Shown: positions 26,570 through 34,413 of the stretch, piece after piece
How the letters are laid out: each line of letters starts with the position of its first letter
Position numbering within the stretch: position 1 is the first letter of the stretch
Assembly (NCBI RefSeq): GCF_964252635.1
Contig: NZ_CAXUNP010000005.1
Coordinates: 65,106 to 129,105 of the forward strand
Direction: 5' to 3'
Length of the DNA stretch: 64,000 nt
Origin: Jatrophihabitans sp964252635
Lineage (GTDB): Bacteria; Actinomycetota; Actinomycetes; Mycobacteriales; Jatrophihabitantaceae
Translations under genes and position numbers: made by a program
Notes under the pieces: generated by a model
What the model saw: the letters and a program-made list of their open reading frames with translations, nothing else
Told to the model about the DNA's origin: nothing
Databases searched by the model: none

Positions 26570-27830
26570 CAATGCCGCTCGCGGCCTGGAACGAGCCCGC
26601 CGCCGCACCGCCGAGCTGACCGAGTTCGACGACGCCGAGCTGACCCGCCAGCACAGCCCGCTGATGAGCCCGCTGGTCTGGGACCTCGCCCACATCGGCC
26701 AGCAGGAGGATCTCTGGCTGCTCCGCGCCGGCGACGCGTCGGCCCAGGGCGTGCTGCCCCAGGCCGTCGAGCGCCTCTACAACGCCTTCGAGAACCCGCG
26801 GGCCACCCGCGCGACGCTGCCGCTGCTCACCCCCGGCGAGGCGCGCGCCTACCTCGACGACGTGCGCGGCCGCGTCTTCGACGCGCTCGACCGGCTTCCC
26901 GACGACGCGGCGGCGCTGTTCCCGTACGCGATGGTCGAGCAGCACGAGCAGATGCACGTGGAGACCATGCTGGCCACCCATCAGCTGCGCGACGGCACCC
27001 CGATCCTCGGCCCGGGCACCACGGTGCCGGCCGCGCGGTCGGTGCTGCACGACGGCGTGCTGGTGCCGGCCGGCCCGTTCGAGCTCGGGGTCGACGGCAG
27101 CGACGAGCCGTTCTCGCTGGACAACGAGCGACCGGCCCACGTCGTCGACCTGCCCGCCTACCGCATCGGCCGGGTGCCGGTGACCAATGGCGAGTACCGC
27201 CGCTTCGTCGCGGCCGGTGGCTACGACGAGCAGCGCTGGTGGTCCGAGCCCGGCTGGGCGCACCGCGTCGAGGCCGGTCTCCAGCGCCCGCAGTTCTGGA
27301 CGGTGGACGGCGGCCGGGTCCGCTTCGGCGCGGTCGAGGACCTGCCCGACGACGAACCCGTGCAGCACGTCTGCTTCTTCGAGGCCGAGGCGTACGCCGC
27401 CTGGGCCGGCGCCCGGCTGCCGACGGAGCAGGAGTGGGAGAAGGCGTGTGCCTGGGACCCGGAGCGCGGCGAGCGGCGACGCTGGCCGTGGGGCGCGGCC
27501 GACTGGACGCCCGCGCTGGCCAACCTCGGCGGCACGGGGCTGCGCCCGGCTCCCGTCGGCGCCTACGAGGCCGGCGCCTCCGCCTACGGCGTCGAGCAGC
27601 TCATGGGTGACGTGTGGGAGTGGACGTCCTCGGGCTTCGAGGCCTGGCCGGGCTTCACGCCGATGCTCTACGCGCAGTACAGCGCACCGTTCTTCGGTGG
27701 CGACTTCCGCGTGCTGCGCGGCGGGTCGTGGGCGGTCGACGCGAGTTCGATCCGGCCCTCGTTCCGCAACTGGGACCTCCCGATCCGGCGCCAGATCTTC
27801 ACGGGGTTCCGGTTGGCCTGGGATGTGTAG
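26562..27830 (+). CDS. egtB: Ergothioneine sulfoxide synthase EgtB
   Basis: A 422-residue non-haem iron enzyme joining hercynine and gamma-glutamylcysteine with oxygen. The N-terminal DinB-like domain supplies iron ligands: the His in WDLAHIGQQED and the HX3HXE motif HEQMHVE (His128, His132, Glu134). The C-terminal formylglycine-generating-enzyme-like domain is clear (YRIGRVPVTNGEYRRFV, LPTEQEWEKA, LMGDVWEWTSS, VLRGGSWAVD). GTG start overlapping egtA; its 3' end overlaps egtC by eight bases. Confidence 0.94.
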   Translation: MRDNAARGLERARRRTAELTEFDDAELTRQHSPLMSPLVWDLAHIGQQEDLWLLRAGDASAQGVLPQAVERLYNAFENPRATRATLPLLTPGEARAYLDDVRGRVFDALDRLPDDAAALFPYAMVEQHEQMHVETMLATHQLRDGTPILGPGTTVPAARSVLHDGVLVPAGPFELGVDGSDEPFSLDNERPAHVVDLPAYRIGRVPVTNGEYRRFVAAGGYDEQRWWSEPGWAHRVEAGLQRPQFWTVDGGRVRFGAVEDLPDDEPVQHVCFFEAEAYAAWAGARLPTEQEWEKACAWDPERGERRRWPWGAADWTPALANLGGTGLRPAPVGAYEAGASAYGVEQLMGDVWEWTSSGFEAWPGFTPMLYAQYSAPFFGGDFRVLRGGSWAVDASSIRPSFRNWDLPIRRQIFTGFRLAWDV

Positions 27831-28527
27831 GCACCTGGCCTGGCTGGGGGCACCGCGCTCGGTGTCGTCGCTCGTGCTGGATCCACCGGCGGGGTTGCTG
27901 CACCAGTCCTACGCGCCGCGCCGCCAGAAGCGCGGAGTCGTCAACGCCGACGGCTGGGGCGTGGGCTTCCACGACGCCGACGGTGCGGTGCGCCGCTGGC
28001 GTTCGGCGCGGCCGCTGTGGGGCGACGCGTCCTTCGCCTCGCTCGCGCCGGTGCTCGCGTCCGGTTCGGTGCTGGCCGCGGTCCGCTCCGCGACCGTCGG
28101 TATGCCCATGGACGAGAGCGCGGCCGCACCGTTCACCGACGGTGCGTGGCTGCTGTCGCACAACGGCCGCGTCGATCGCAGCGCCCTGCCCGCGAGCCGC
28201 GACGCCGAGTCCACCTGCGACTCCGCGCAGCTGGCCGCGCACGTCTTCGACCGCGGGGCCGACCACGTCGTCGACACCGTCCGCGAGGTCGCCAGGCGCG
28301 ACCCGGACGCCTACCTCAACCTGCTCCTCACCGACGGGCAGCGGGTCCTCGGGCTCACCTGGGGCGACGAGCTGAGCTACCTCGTCGAGCCGGACGGGGT
28401 CGTCGTGGCCAGTGAGCCGTGGGACGACGACCCGCGCTGGACCGACGTGCCCGATCACCACCTCATCGAGGTGACCCGGGGCGTCGACGGACCCGCCCGG
28501 ATCACCGTCACCGATCTGGAGTCCTGA
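27823..28527 (+). CDS. egtC: Gamma-glutamyl hercynylcysteine sulfoxide hydrolase EgtC
   Basis: A 234-residue class II (Ntn) glutamine amidotransferase-like hydrolase that removes the glutamyl group. The nucleophile is Cys2 in MCRHLAWLG, exposed after Met removal. NADGWGVGFH, RSATVGMP and LLSHNGRVD complete the family pattern. The ATG at 27823 lies inside the egtB 3' end (8-base overlap). Its TGA shares a base with the egtD ATG. Confidence 0.93.
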   Translation: MCRHLAWLGAPRSVSSLVLDPPAGLLHQSYAPRRQKRGVVNADGWGVGFHDADGAVRRWRSARPLWGDASFASLAPVLASGSVLAAVRSATVGMPMDESAAAPFTDGAWLLSHNGRVDRSALPASRDAESTCDSAQLAAHVFDRGADHVVDTVREVARRDPDAYLNLLLTDGQRVLGLTWGDELSYLVEPDGVVVASEPWDDDPRWTDVPDHHLIEVTRGVDGPARITVTDLES

Positions 28528-29495
28528 TGAACGTCCCCGAGGTCGTCCTGACCGACCCCGGTGCGCTGGCCGAGCAGCTGGCCGCCGACGTCCGCGCCGG
28601 GTTGACCGCGACCCGGAAGACGCTGCCGTCGAAGTACCTGTACGACGCGCACGGCAGTGAGCTGTTCGACCAGATCACCCGGCTGCCCCAGTACTACCCC
28701 ACGCGCGCCGAGCGGGCCATCCTCGAGGCCCACGCCGCCGACATCGCCCGCGTCACGGGCGCGCGGTCACTCGTCGAGCTCGGCAGCGGCACGTCGGAGA
28801 AGACCCGCCTGCTGCTGGGCGCGCTGCGTGACGCCGGCACCCTGGAGAGCTTCATCCCCTTCGACGTCGACCCGGCCGTGCTCAAGGACGCGAGCTCCGC
28901 GGTGGCCGGTGAGTTCCCCGGCGTGCTGGTCGAACCGGTCGTCGGCGACTTCGACCGTCACCTCGGCGAGCTGCCGCGTCACCCGGGGCGACTCGTCGCG
29001 TTCCTCGGGTCCACGATCGGCAACCTCGACCCGGCACAGCGCGCCGGGTTCTTCGCCGACGTGCGCAGCATCCTGCGGCCGGGCGACGCGTTCCTGCTCG
29101 GCACCGACCTGGTGAAGCCCGTCGAGCGGTTGATCGCCGCCTACGACGACGCGCAGGGCGTCACCGCGGCCTTCGACAAGAACGTCCTCGCCGTGGTGAA
29201 CCGCGACCTGGACGGCGACTTCGACCTCGACGCCTTCGAGCACCGTGCGGTCTGGGACGCCGAGCACGAGCGCATCGAGATGCGGTTGCAGTCGTCGCGC
29301 GAGCAGGTGGTGCAGGTATGTGGACTCGGCCTCGAGGTGCACTTCGCACAGCACGAGGAGATGCGGACCGAGATCAGCTCGAAGTTCCGGCGGGCGACGG
29401 TCGAGGCCGAACTGGCCGCGGCCGGGTTGCTGCTGACGCAGTGGTGGACGGACCCGCCCGGCGACTTCGCGCTGTCTCTCTCCGTCCCGGGATAG
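28527..29495 (+). CDS. egtD: Histidine N-alpha-methyltransferase EgtD
   Basis: A 322-residue SAM-dependent enzyme that trimethylates histidine to hercynine. Seen: KTLPSKYLYDAHGSELFDQI, RLPQYYPTRAE, the SAM loop LVELGSGTSEKTR, FLGSTIGNLDP and LLGTDLVKPV, with QWWTDPPGDFALSL at the C terminus. The ATG at 28527 overlaps the egtC stop (TGATG). It is the last gene of the cluster; no egtE-type C-S lyase follows, as in some other actinobacteria where that gene is absent or elsewhere. Confidence 0.95.
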   Translation: MNVPEVVLTDPGALAEQLAADVRAGLTATRKTLPSKYLYDAHGSELFDQITRLPQYYPTRAERAILEAHAADIARVTGARSLVELGSGTSEKTRLLLGALRDAGTLESFIPFDVDPAVLKDASSAVAGEFPGVLVEPVVGDFDRHLGELPRHPGRLVAFLGSTIGNLDPAQRAGFFADVRSILRPGDAFLLGTDLVKPVERLIAAYDDAQGVTAAFDKNVLAVVNRDLDGDFDLDAFEHRAVWDAEHERIEMRLQSSREQVVQVCGLGLEVHFAQHEEMRTEISSKFRRATVEAELAAAGLLLTQWWTDPPGDFALSLSVPG

Positions 29496-29547
29496 ACCGG
29501 CCACCCTGGGTGTACCGATCCGGTACGACAGGGCGGATAGTGGGCGC

Positions 29548-30326
29548 ATGGGGCCGCACGACGACCGGACGTACCGCACGGTCATCCGGATCTTCCGGCT
29601 GGTGTTCCGGCTGCTGGGGCTGAGACTGCGCGTGATCGGCGAGCACGCCGTCCCTTCCCACGGGCCCGCGGTGCTGGCCAGCAACCACCTCAGCTACCTC
29701 GACTTCGCCTTCGTCGGGCTGGCCGGTCGACGCCGGCGACGGCTCGTGCGCTTCATGGCCAAGACCGCGGTCTTCGAGCACGGTGTCGCCGGTCCGTTGA
29801 TGCGCAGGATGGGCCACATCCCGGTCGACCGGGCCAGCGGAGCGGCGGCCTACCGGCGCGCGGCGCGCGAGCTCGCGGCCGGGGAACTGGTCGGGGTGTT
29901 CCCCGAGGCCACGATCTCGCGGTCGTTCACGCTCAAGTCCTTCAAGCTCGGCGCCGCGACGCTGGCCGTCCGCGAGCAGGTGCCACTGATCCCCGTCGTG
30001 CTGTGGGCCCCGCAGCGGACCTTCACCGTCGACAAGCAGTACAGCCTCACCCGCGGCAAGACCGTGCTCATCGTGGTGGGCGAGCCGATCGTGCCCGGAC
30101 GCGACGCCGACCCGGCCGACGTCGACGCCGAGCTACGCCACCGGATGGACGCCCTGCTCGTCGAGGCGTGGCGTGCCTACCCCGACCAACCCCGTGACGA
30201 CGCCGACCGGTGGTGGGTGCCCGCGGTGGCCGGCGGCTCGGCGCCCACCGTCGAGGTGGCCGCCGACCGTGAGCGCGCCGCAGCCGAGCGGACGGCCCGG
30301 CGGGTGGCCGAGCGGCGCGCTCACGG
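29548..30326 (+). CDS. 1-acyl-glycerol-3-phosphate acyltransferase-like (PlsC), cut by gap
   Basis: At least 259 residues of a PlsC-family acyltransferase that should add an acyl chain to a lysophospholipid at the membrane. The catalytic HX4D motif is in NHLSYLDF, and the substrate-binding motif is FPEATISRS; VPLIPVVLWAP is also typical. The Arg/Ala-rich tail (ERTARRVAERRA) runs into ten undetermined bases. The frame after the gap ends with a nearly identical tail and stop at 30531, so the real C terminus is probably only a few residues past 30326. It lies 52 bases after egtD, with no known link. Confidence 0.8.
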
Positions 30327-30336
30327 NNNNNNNNNN
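30327..30336. other. Assembly gap (10 N)
   Basis: Ten undetermined bases. The left flank is one half of a perfect 14-bp inverted repeat, CCGTGAGCGCGCCG (30267-30280) and CGGCGCGCTCACGG (30313-30326), a strong hairpin that could stop sequencing. The right flank carries a near copy of the same stretch (30471-30525). Confidence 0.95.
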
Positions 30337-30531
30337 GTCGTAGGAGGGCGCGTCGAGGTCGTCGTGCGTCAGCGGCGTCTGAACCCAGCCGTCAGCATCT
30401 GCCGGGGTTGCATCGAGAGCCGACGACGCGATCGCGCTCTCGAGCTCGAGCCGCTCGCTCGCCTCCGGCGCCGTGAGCGCCCCGCAGCCGAGCGGACGCC
30501 CCGGCGGGTGGCCGTGCGGCGCGCCGGCTGA
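30337..30531. repeat. Post-gap fragment with near-duplicate of pre-gap sequence
   Basis: Bases 30471-30525 repeat 30267-30321 with four mismatches, and in the plus frame end the acyltransferase tail (AAERTPRRVAVRRAG, stop at 30531). Bases 30337-30470 instead look like coding sequence on the minus strand, with segments such as LELESAIASSALDATPADA and LTHDDLDAPSYD, with no start or stop. The two halves do not belong together, which suggests a scaffold-join artefact or a collapsed repeat. Confidence 0.55.
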
Positions 30532-30546
30532 CGCGGGCGGCGCTCG

Positions 30547-32076
30547 TCAGCTGCCGGCGTGCGGCGCCAGGATCGGGCAGGCGGCACGGGGCGGCGGGGT
30601 GTCTGCGCCGGCGTCGTCGGGCGAGCTGCCGTCCGGCGCCTGCGGCTGCTCGGGCTCGTCCGGCGTCGCCAGGTTGGACTCGCCCTTGCGCCGGACGAGC
30701 AGGGCCGACAGCAACCCGCCGAACACGGCCAGGCCGCCGGCGATGAGCACCGCGTGGTGGAACCCGTCCGACAACTCGCTCGGGTTGCGGTACGCCTCCG
30801 GGGTGATGCCGGCGATCCCGGGGAGCACTGCGACGGCCAGCAGCCCGGCGACGCGGGCGATGTCGTTGTTCACCGCCGACGCGACGCCCACGAGTCGCGC
30901 CGGTGCCGACGCCAGGGCGGTCGCGGTCAGCGGCGCGACGGTGGCCGAGAGGCCGAGGGAGAACACGAGGAGCGCGGGCAGCAGGTCGGTGAGGTACGAG
31001 GCGTGCGCACCCACCCGGGTGAGCAGGGCCAGGCCGACGCCCGCGACGATCGGCCCCACGGTCATCGGCCACCGCGGCCCGATGCGCTGAGCCACCCGCC
31101 CCATCCGCGCCGACAGCAGCAGCATCACCGCGGTGATGGGCAGCAGCGCGCTGCCGGCGGCCACCGGCGCGTACCCCGACACGCGCTGGAGCTGGACGGG
31201 GATGAGGAACAGGGCTCCGCCGAGCGCGGCGTACATGATGAAGGTGACGATGTTGGCGGCCGTGAACTCGCGGTCGCCGAACAGGGTCAGCGGCATCATC
31301 GGGTGGCTGCCCCGTGCCTCGACGACCACGAAGCCAGCGAGCACGACGACGCCGGCGACGAGGCAACCGACGAGCGCGACGGGCCAGTGCTGCGGCGGGC
31401 CCTCGGTGAGCGCGTAGACGGCGAGGGCGAGGCCGCCGGCCGCGAGCACCGCGCCGAGGACGTCGAGCCGACCCGTGGCCTCCTCGTCACGGGTCTCCGG
31501 TACGTAGCGACGTGCCAGCGCGACGACCGCCACCGCCATCGGCACGTTGATAAGGAAGACGAGCCGCCACCCCCACGGCGCCACCCCGACGAGCACGCCG
31601 CCGAGCACCGGCCCGATCGCGGTGGCGATACCGCCGAGCCCCGACCACGCACCGACGGCGGCCGCGCGGTCGGCCGGGCGGAAGACGGCTTCGAGGATGG
31701 CCAGGGAGCCCGGCGTGAGCAGCGCGGCGCCGACCCCCTGCAGGGCGCGCATCGCGATCAGGGTGGCGGGCTCCGGCGCGAGCGTGCAGCCGGCCGAGGC
31801 GACGGTGAACCAGATGACGCCGACCACGAACACCTTGCGCCGGCCGAGCCGGTCGCCGAGCGAGCCGCCGAGCAGCAGCAGCCCGGCGAGGGTGAGCGTG
31901 TAGGCGTTGACGGTCCACTGCAGCGCGGTGAGCCCGGCGCCGAGGTCGCGGCCGATCCGCGGCAGCGCCACGTTCACGACGGTGCCGTCGAGCTGGGCCA
32001 TGCCGCTGCCGAGGATGGTCGCCGCGATCACGCCGCGGCCCTGCGGCGAGCGCAGTGCCAGACCGGGCTCGCTCAC
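30547..32076 (-). CDS. MFS exporter, DHA2 family
   Basis: A 509-residue major facilitator of the EmrB/QacA type with about 14 membrane segments. Seen: SGMAQLDGTVVNVALP in TM1, GGSLGDRLGRRKVF (motif A), RALQGVGAALLTPGSLAIL and GPVLGGVLVG (motif C). The cytoplasmic tail is acidic and Pro-rich. GTG start at 32076 with GGAGG five bases upstream. No regulator lies beside it; the amidohydrolase gene is 22 bases upstream in the same direction, so the two may be co-transcribed. Substrate unknown. Confidence 0.88.
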   Translation of the reverse strand: MSEPGLALRSPQGRGVIAATILGSGMAQLDGTVVNVALPRIGRDLGAGLTALQWTVNAYTLTLAGLLLLGGSLGDRLGRRKVFVVGVIWFTVASAGCTLAPEPATLIAMRALQGVGAALLTPGSLAILEAVFRPADRAAAVGAWSGLGGIATAIGPVLGGVLVGVAPWGWRLVFLINVPMAVAVVALARRYVPETRDEEATGRLDVLGAVLAAGGLALAVYALTEGPPQHWPVALVGCLVAGVVVLAGFVVVEARGSHPMMPLTLFGDREFTAANIVTFIMYAALGGALFLIPVQLQRVSGYAPVAAGSALLPITAVMLLLSARMGRVAQRIGPRWPMTVGPIVAGVGLALLTRVGAHASYLTDLLPALLVFSLGLSATVAPLTATALASAPARLVGVASAVNNDIARVAGLLAVAVLPGIAGITPEAYRNPSELSDGFHHAVLIAGGLAVFGGLLSALLVRRKGESNLATPDEPEQPQAPDGSSPDDAGADTPPPRAACPILAPHAGS

Positions 32077-32098
32077 CTGCACCTCCGAACCGGGCGGA

Positions 32099-32947
32099 TC
32101 AGTCGTTGCCGCCAATGCCGTAGACGTGCTGCGCATTCCCGGCCAGCACCAGGTCCGCAGTCTGATCGTCCGGGCAGAGCGCGGCAACCGCCCGGGCGTT
32201 GGCGGCGATGCCGGGAACGCCGGGCCAGTCCGTCCCGAAGATCATCTTCTGGGTCAGGCGCGGCCAGTTGTGCCGCGCGTAGTAGGTCTGCAGGCGCGAC
32301 GGAGGCAGCCCGGACAGCTCGATCCAGACGTGGCTGTTCGACAGCACGAGGAAGGCCGCGGCGTCGTACCACCAGCCCCGCCCGCCGTGGGCGAGCACGA
32401 TGTCGAGGCGGCGGAAATCGCGTAGGAGGTCGTCGATCGCGATGGGGTCGCCGTACTGGTTCAGCGCGCCGGGGAACGTCGAGGTGCCGCAGTGGACGAC
32501 GAGGGGCAGGCCGCGCTCCTGCAGCATCGCGTAGGCCGGGTAGAGCGCGCGATGGTTGACGGCGAAGCCGCCGTGGACCGGGTGGACCTTGAGGGCCACG
32601 GCGCCGAGGTCCAGCTGGCGGGCCAGCTCGTCCTCGACGGGGTGGTGCAGGTGCGGGTTGATGTTGGCCGCGAAGCGCACCCGCGGCCCGACGAGCGCGG
32701 CCATGTCCTCTGCGGACTGGATGCCGGTGACGCGCGGGCTGTACTCGGCGAGCGCGACCGCGGCGTCCACGCCCTCGGCGGCGAGCAGGTCGTCGAGGCG
32801 GACGGCGTCGACCGTGCCGTCCTCGCGGTAGAGCGCGCGCAGCTCGGGTGCGTCCCGGCCCTGTACCCAGGTGGCCCAGTCGACCTTGAGGCTGCCGAGG
32901 GGCGCCGGATGCAGGTGGACGTCGATCAGGGGCCGGCCGTCGAGCAT
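32099..32947 (-). CDS. Amidohydrolase family 2 (decarboxylase-like)
   Basis: A 282-residue TIM-barrel metal hydrolase of amidohydrolase family 2. Metal-binding positions: DVHLHP at the N terminus, LKVHPVHGG, VVHCGTSTF, LAHGGRGWW and the aspartate in IFGTDWPG near the C terminus. Relatives are nonoxidative decarboxylases and lactonases of aromatic breakdown; the substrate here is unknown. ATG at 32947 behind AGGAGGG. Same direction as the downstream exporter. Confidence 0.85.
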   Translation of the reverse strand: MLDGRPLIDVHLHPAPLGSLKVDWATWVQGRDAPELRALYREDGTVDAVRLDDLLAAEGVDAAVALAEYSPRVTGIQSAEDMAALVGPRVRFAANINPHLHHPVEDELARQLDLGAVALKVHPVHGGFAVNHRALYPAYAMLQERGLPLVVHCGTSTFPGALNQYGDPIAIDDLLRDFRRLDIVLAHGGRGWWYDAAAFLVLSNSHVWIELSGLPPSRLQTYYARHNWPRLTQKMIFGTDWPGVPGIAANARAVAALCPDDQTADLVLAGNAQHVYGIGGND

Positions 32948-33010
32948 GCACCCTCCTTCGTCGTACCGGTTCGCTGACGTCCCGACCCTAGGCAACGGTC
33001 GCTTCGTAGC

Positions 33011-33523
33011 ATGAGCGGCGTGACGGACGGCGGCTTCGAACAGGTACGCCACCGTCCGCCGACCCCGCTCGACGCGCCCCGCGAGCTGGTCGTCGCCTGT
33101 GCCCCGATGCGCAGCAACGTCAACCTGTCGACGATCGCCCGCACCGCCGGGTGTTGCGGGGTGCAGCGCATGATCGTCTGTGGGCACGCGAAGCTCGACC
33201 GCACCATCGCCCGCGACGGTGCCGACCAGGTGCGCCTCGAGGTCCGCAACTCCCTCGCGCCGGTGCTGCGGACACTGCGCGGCGACGGGTACCGCCTGGT
33301 GGGGCTGGAGCAGACGACCAACTCCACCGACTTGCACCACTACGCGTTCCCGCGGCGGACGGCGTTGGTGATCGGCAACGAGCGGGCCGGTCTGTCGGAC
33401 GACGAGCTGGCCCTGATGGACGACTGCGTCGAGATCCCGGTGTGGGGCCTGCCGTACTCCTACAACGTGGCGACCGCGACGTCGATGGCGCTCTACGAGT
33501 ACTGCCGCCAGTTCCCGTCCTGA
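33011..33523 (+). CDS. TrmH-family RNA 2'-O-methyltransferase (SpoU)
   Basis: A 170-residue SPOUT-class methyltransferase consisting of the catalytic domain alone. The three SpoU motifs are present: NLSTIARTAGCCGV (motif 1), VIGNERAGLSDDEL (motif 2) and IPVWGLPYSYNVATATSMAL (motif 3, the knot that binds SAM). It should methylate a ribose in tRNA or rRNA. GTG at 33020 is an alternative start. It is convergent with a KamB-like rRNA methyltransferase across a hairpin. Confidence 0.9.
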   Translation: MSGVTDGGFEQVRHRPPTPLDAPRELVVACAPMRSNVNLSTIARTAGCCGVQRMIVCGHAKLDRTIARDGADQVRLEVRNSLAPVLRTLRGDGYRLVGLEQTTNSTDLHHYAFPRRTALVIGNERAGLSDDELALMDDCVEIPVWGLPYSYNVATATSMALYEYCRQFPS

Positions 33524-33539
33524 CTCCCGTTCGGTCCGG

Positions 33540-33590
33540 TGATCAACAGCGGATCCTGATGGCTGGGCAGCCGCTGTCGGCCGTTGATCA
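33540..33590. terminator. Bipartite hairpin between two convergent methyltransferase genes
   Basis: TGATCAAC (33540-33547) pairs with GTTGATCA (33583-33590), and ACAGCGG (33546-33552) pairs with CCGCTGT (33571-33577). The outer right arm includes the stop codon of the minus-strand gene. Position suggests a two-way terminator. Confidence 0.6.
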
Positions 33591-34238
33591 GGCGCCGATT
33601 CGCCCGCGCAGGGTCAGGACGGCGAGTTCGTCGCGGGTCGAGCCCAGCCGCTTGGTCCAGGATGTGCCGAGGGCGGCGAGCTCGGCGTCGTCGGCGTAGT
33701 GCGCGTCCGTGAGCTGCCAGCCTGCCGAGGCGTATTGCGGCGCGAGCTCGGTGACCGCCGTTTCGGGAGTGGGTTCCGGTGCCGGGCCGACCTCGGGGAC
33801 GGGCGGGCGCCAGGCGTGCAGGTTGAGCGTGACGAGGAACGTGGCGCCGGCGCGGCAGCGTTCACCGACACCGAGCAGCACGCTGCGCTCGGTCAGGGTG
33901 AGCGCGCGCAGCAGGCTGCCCCACGGCATGAGGACGTGCAGCTCGTCGACCCCGTCGAGCTCGGGCGGCAGGCGTTCGGCCGACGCCCACACGAAGATCG
34001 CGTTCGGGGTGCCGCCGCGGGCCGGCTTCTGCGCCGCCCGCGCCGCCGTGCGCCGCATCGCGTCCGGGCTCGCGTCCACCCCGACGACCAGCGCGTCCGG
34101 CCGGGCGCGGGCCACGGCGAGGACGTGCTTGCCGTCACCGGTGCCCAGATCGACGACCAGCGACGTGTGCCGGGACCGCAGCTCGGCGAAGGCGGCGGCG
34201 TCGAGGTCGACCGTCCGCTTGCCGATCACCTGACGCAC
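33588..34238 (-). CDS. Probable 16S rRNA (adenine-1408-N1)-methyltransferase, KamB/NpmA family
   Basis: A 216-residue Class I SAM methyltransferase. It begins RQVIGKRTVDLDAAAFAELR and has VVDLGTGDGKHVLAVAR (SAM loop), QKPARGGTPNAIFVWASAE, ERLPPELDG, LHVLMPWGSLLRAL and SWTKRLGSTRDE. These match the m1A1408 methyltransferase family (KamB of aminoglycoside producers, NpmA of pathogens), including the tryptophans that hold the flipped base (here Trp106 in PWGSLL and Trp194 in SWTKRL). Such enzymes protect the ribosomal A site against aminoglycosides. The GTG at 34238 was chosen because it matches family length and N terminus; upstream in-frame sequence is the PERSEG repeat. No antibiotic cluster is nearby, so it may be a housekeeping-like or cryptic resistance gene. 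Confidence 0.82.
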   Translation of the reverse strand: MRQVIGKRTVDLDAAAFAELRSRHTSLVVDLGTGDGKHVLAVARARPDALVVGVDASPDAMRRTAARAAQKPARGGTPNAIFVWASAERLPPELDGVDELHVLMPWGSLLRALTLTERSVLLGVGERCRAGATFLVTLNLHAWRPPVPEVGPAPEPTPETAVTELAPQYASAGWQLTDAHYADDAELAALGTSWTKRLGSTRDELAVLTLRGRIGA

Positions 34239-34306
34239 GCCCTCACTCCGCTCGGGCCGGCAAGCCGCCATGCCCATCGTTCGCTCCGCAAGCGTCACTC
34301 ACGTCC
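34239..34306. repeat. Dispersed repeat of PERSEG type, copy B
   Basis: Read on the minus strand it encodes CRPERSEG, the hallmark of a repeat family common in actinobacterial genomes. It shares order and spacing with copy A at 13140-13207, including GATGGGCATGGC. It directly precedes the GTG of the KamB-like gene and its GAGTGAGGG end serves as the only visible ribosome binding site. Confidence 0.65.
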
Positions 34307-34413
34307 ACAGACTAAGGGGGTTGCGGCTTTCCCCCGCGGCGGTCGCTGCACCGGTGGGCGCGGGTGCTCCGGAGGGGAAAGGCGGTCCGGGCCGCGACGC
34401 CTACCCTGGGTCG

